From Planctomycetales bacterium 10988 (lineage in GTDB: Bacteria > Planctomycetota > Planctomycetia > Pirellulales > Pb10988), in contig CP043547.1 of assembly GCA_009664345.1 (NCBI GenBank), forward strand, positions 5,298,709-5,362,708: a stretch of 64,000 nt of DNA. Reading direction: 5' to 3'. The position numbers and the translations under genes are program-made. Positions 61,776 to 64,000 of the stretch are shown piece after piece. Position 1 is the first letter of the stretch. Each line of letters opens with the position of its first letter. The notes beneath the pieces are model-generated. The model was not told the origin of the DNA, did no database searches, and saw only the letters and a list, made by a program, of their open reading frames with translations.

Positions 61776-62138
61776 TCATTGTATTTTGTATTTATTGAAT
61801 AATTCTAACACTTCATCTAGAGTCTCAACGCGGAACTCTTCGTTGCTATCTTCCAGGTCTAAGTAGAAACAAGGTTGATATTCATCTGTAGATGCGGGGA
61901 AAATACTGCCTTGAAGTTTGTCATTTACTTCTACAGTGATATAGATCGTGCAGTCATCAAGCAGGAAGAGTTCACACTTGCTTCCTGACAGTTGCAAAAG
62001 AATCGTGGCTGCCGCCACTTGTATCCGCTTTAAGTCCGACTTGACATCTCCATCATACCAGCTTGGATCAAATTTGCCGCCATCGAGAGCTGGATGGTTA
62101 GAGAGGTCGTGCCAGGTTGAGGGATCGTTGGTCTTCAT
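61776..62138 (-). CDS. Hypothetical acidic protein, immunity-like
   Basis: A 120-residue acidic, soluble alpha/beta protein (IQVAAATILLQLSGSKCELFLLDDCTIYITVEV in the middle is strand-rich; ETLDEVLELFNKYKIQ is the final helix). No family recognised. ATG 62138 has GAGGTAA five bases upstream. Acidic, small, soluble proteins of this kind in a row of unrelated neighbours are typical of toxin-immunity arrays; inference from context. Confidence 0.65.
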   Translation of the reverse strand: MKTNDPSTWHDLSNHPALDGGKFDPSWYDGDVKSDLKRIQVAAATILLQLSGSKCELFLLDDCTIYITVEVNDKLQGSIFPASTDEYQPCFYLDLEDSNEEFRVETLDEVLELFNKYKIQ

Positions 62139-62218
62139 GACGTTACCTCGGAGTCTTCATGAATCAAAACAGATTGTTTAAGGTGTCATCTGGAACACAA
62201 TTACAATGTAATAATTTG

Positions 62219-62598
62219 TTAGGTGGAATCCCATACAATAGACATTCCACCTCTACTTGCATCTTCTCTGATCTTAAGTTGTTGAGAATCTGTAAAGGTT
62301 ATTATCAAAAAACTATCAGCCATTTCGATAGACTTAATAACCTCTTTAAAGACATTGGTTACGTCAAAGATGTCAATATATTTTTCATTGTCGGCTAAAT
62401 CATCTTCTGGGTCTGGTTGAGTTGTTGTCCAGAAGAGAATCCCTTGATGGATGAAAAAGCGATACCATTCTTCGTTTGCTTGTAGAAAAACACATAAAAT
62501 AGATTTTCGTGTTTAGAGCCAATTCCTAGCACTCTTGTGCAAAGAGTTCCTGTCAGTTCGTGTATAGAAGTTCTATCATGTTGACGAGTGATTTTCAT
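62219..62598 (-). pseudogene. Small immunity-like gene interrupted by a frameshift
   Basis: Read from ATG 62598, the frame stops at TAG 62395-62397 after 67 codons. A second minus-strand frame without a start codon continues to TAA 62219-62221 and is more protein-like (EEWYRFFIHQGILFW, DVTNVFKEVIKSIEMADSF, DASRGGMSIVWD). Adding one base in the run of five T (minus strand; plus A-run at 62485-62489) joins both into a 126-residue protein. I infer a one-base deletion there, by mutation or by sequencing error. The ATG lies 15 bases past the stop of the upstream gene. No family recognised for the joined product. Confidence 0.65.
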
Positions 62599-62613
62599 GT
62601 TGCTGTTTGTAGG

Positions 62614-63105
62614 CTATCGATATCTGATCTGTATGACGGTTCCGTAAAAGGGATCGTCTGACTGTTGATGGATGGATTGAGGGTAACGATCGATCTTATT
62701 CACTTGAAACTCGTCCGTGTTTAGTTGCAGATGGAGACTCGCTTGGCCATTTCGATCCCACAAGATCACATCGGTCAAGGAAGACTCTAAACTATCGGCA
62801 TTGCCCCACACCTCGGTCACGGAATCGACCTCCTCCAACGTTGCTACTTTTGTCAGAAAGAGTTGTTCTTCATCCTCAATAGGAATAAGTCGAATGGCTT
62901 CCTGTCGAGGAAGGTTATGAAAAGATGTATCGCCCTGCATGATTTTACAGATCAGTGTTCAGTTGTTCGCAAACTCTATACATAGAGAGTCGAGCATCGT
63001 GAGCGGTTCACTGATTTCCGCAATGAGAACCTGCGGCTGAAGGATAGAAATGCTACCTGTTCCGATCAGTGGGCGAAACGGATATTCGTAGGTCATGCTT
63101 AGCAT
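62614..63105 (-). pseudogene. Small immunity-like gene interrupted by an in-frame TGA
   Basis: Two frames, 62959-63105 (48 residues from ATG 63105, or 45 from ATG 63096) and 62614-62940 (108 residues), lie in the same reading frame with only one TGA (62959-62961) and six codons between them. Read through as Trp the junction is CIEFANN-W-TLICKIM, a plausible beta strand. Neither ATG 62940 nor the upstream ATGs has a clear ribosome binding site. I infer a ~160-residue gene with a TGG-to-TGA nonsense change. The downstream part (ILWDRNGQASLHLQLN, YGTVIQIRY) is strand-rich; no family recognised. Two separate genes remain possible. Confidence 0.55.
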
Positions 63106-63168
63106 GGGTGGCCTCGATCTACGGATTGGGAGACGGCCTTCGAGGTTTCCGTTCAGGCCGCTCGCCAA

Positions 63169-64000
63169 TTATCGCAGGAAGCCGGGGAGTTGGACAGGGA
63201 GGCGTTCGCGAATGGTTTGGAACTCTTCGCGTTGTTGCATTTGTTGGAGGGGTTCTTCGATTTGCTCGCGGATGCGATTAACTGCGGGCGAGTTGAGCCG
63301 GGCGGCCAGGCGTTGCTCGGCGGCTTGTCGAAGTTGGGTCAGTTCGAGTTGGCCGCTTTCCCATTGCTTGGCGATTTGCTGAGGCCCGGCTTGAAGATAA
63401 CTTTCGAGACGCGCGCGGAGTTCGCCCGACTTTTGTTCCACCTGGGCTCTTAGCTCTTCGCGTTTTTGCTGAAATTGAATGGCGATGGCCTCTTTGAGTT
63501 TTCCTTCCACCATCTCCGCCAGTGGCGAATCGATCGACCACTTCGGTTGTTCCAGCGTTCCGCGAATCGTAACGACTGCGGTGAGTTCATCAACCGAAGC
63601 GAAGGTTTCGGTCAGGCTGCTGGAAATCTGGGAAGAAGCGAGGAAGCCGCTGAAGCTGGGCTGAATGGAAAGGCCCGTTTGCTGCCAATGAATCGTGCCT
63701 TCGATGTTCTTCTCGATGAGCAACAGGTCGGCTTTCACCGAAGCCAACGAGGGACCAAGCTGCAAAGCGATCTGGTCGGGATCGCCCCAACTGCGGGCTT
63801 TCATCGGCAGGTCGGAGTAAGCAAGGTGGAGGGTGTCCCGCTTCTCTTCCTGCGTGCGATCACAACGGAGGTTCACCGCGATTGGGCGATTGCCTTGCAA
63901 AGTGAGGTCCAGCGTTGTGGGTAGCATCGTGCGTTTGGGATGCGTGGACCATTCCGAGAGCGTGCCTTGGAAGGGAAAGGTTTTCCCGTTCAGTTCCGCT
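63169..64000 (-). CDS. AsmA-like/TIGR03545-like protein, 5' truncated
   Basis: The frame is open from the window edge to a stop at 63169-63171, giving the last ~276 residues. The visible part has beta-rich segments (LDLTLQGNRPIAVNLRCD, ADLLLIEKNIEGTIHWQQ, LTAVVTIRGTLEQPKWSIDS) followed by a long charged coiled coil (residues with many Gln, Glu, Arg: FQQKREELRAQVEQ, RQAAEQRLAARL) and a short end LPVQLPGFLR. Repeated strands of the form 'GTLxxPxWxxxS' recall AsmA/TIGR03545-type envelope proteins that bridge membranes. The assignment is tentative because the N-terminus is missing. Confidence 0.6.
   Translation of the reverse strand, partial: AELNGKTFPFQGTLSEWSTHPKRTMLPTTLDLTLQGNRPIAVNLRCDRTQEEKRDTLHLAYSDLPMKARSWGDPDQIALQLGPSLASVKADLLLIEKNIEGTIHWQQTGLSIQPSFSGFLASSQISSSLTETFASVDELTAVVTIRGTLEQPKWSIDSPLAEMVEGKLKEAIAIQFQQKREELRAQVEQKSGELRARLESYLQAGPQQIAKQWESGQLELTQLRQAAEQRLAARLNSPAVNRIREQIEEPLQQMQQREEFQTIRERLPVQLPGFLR

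Noticed and set aside
1-64000. CRISPR array, insertion sequence, prophage, integron, tRNA or rRNA genes
   Set aside because: No regular spaced repeats, transposase, integrase, cloverleaf or rRNA-like stretch was found on reading both strands.

Overview
The window looks like chromosome from a planctomycete (Planctomycetota, probably Planctomycetia). The evidence is the combination of families: Gfo/Idh/MocA oxidoreductases (one with a Tat signal), a sulfatase, a PmoA-like (DUF6807) protein, a DUF1570 putative protease, a DUF1844 protein, WD40 and FG-GAP exported repeat proteins, a kinase with a DMG instead of DFG motif, and a surface protein with a LEPR-XLL-like leader. Base composition is near 50% G+C, except for a more A+T-rich patch at about 60.8-63.1 kb. 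I saw no tRNA, rRNA, CRISPR array, transposase or phage gene.

Layout. 1-6.3 kb: a truncated Gfo/Idh/MocA gene, a TIM-barrel sugar isomerase, an exported SPOR-like protein, a Dpm1-type glycosyltransferase, a degenerate M24-fold protein and a small membrane protein. 6.3-9.2 kb: leuS on the minus strand. 9.7-14.4 kb: a plus-strand module of a KAS-II ketosynthase, an acyl carrier protein and two CrtI-like FAD oxidoreductases; this is the best candidate here for an uncharacterised pathway. 14.5-20 kb: PmoA-like protein, small hypothetical protein, SDR, and a 957-residue Ser/Thr kinase with a coiled coil and acidic tail. 20.3-28.3 kb: four exported proteins (MORN_2/HEAT lipoprotein, short helical protein, a 938-residue unknown, WD40 protein). 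28.4-31.4 kb: kdsB, pyrG and a DUF1844 gene. 31.4-35.8 kb: an MMPL/RND exporter and a membrane-anchored partner. 36-38.7 kb: FAH hydrolase and three small minus-strand genes, one of only 29 codons. 38.8-43.7 kb: the prkA-yhbH-spoVR stress operon. 43.7-44.8 kb: 1.1 kb without a convincing gene. 44.8-55.7 kb: surface and lipoproteins, a 58-residue protein, hemQ, DUF1570, FG-GAP and thioredoxin-TPR proteins. 55.8-60.8 kb: His-rich lipoprotein, sulfatase, Tat-exported Gfo/Idh/MocA, and BNR sialidase-like protein. 60.8-63.1 kb: a minus-strand row of small immunity-like genes, the last two of which appear broken (one frameshift, one in-frame stop). 63.2-64 kb: the 3' part of an exported or AsmA-like gene.

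How the genes fit together. leuS, pyrG, kdsB and hemQ are housekeeping (translation, CTP, Kdo for LPS, haem). PrkA, YhbH and SpoVR act together in stress and stationary phase. Sulfatase, Gfo/Idh/MocA, sialidase and PmoA-like genes fit the planctomycete habit of breaking down sulfated and complex glycans. Most remaining genes are envelope proteins. Starts were chosen by Shine-Dalgarno match and signal peptide position; three genes appear to begin at TTG. All functions come from motifs read by eye; no database search was run.
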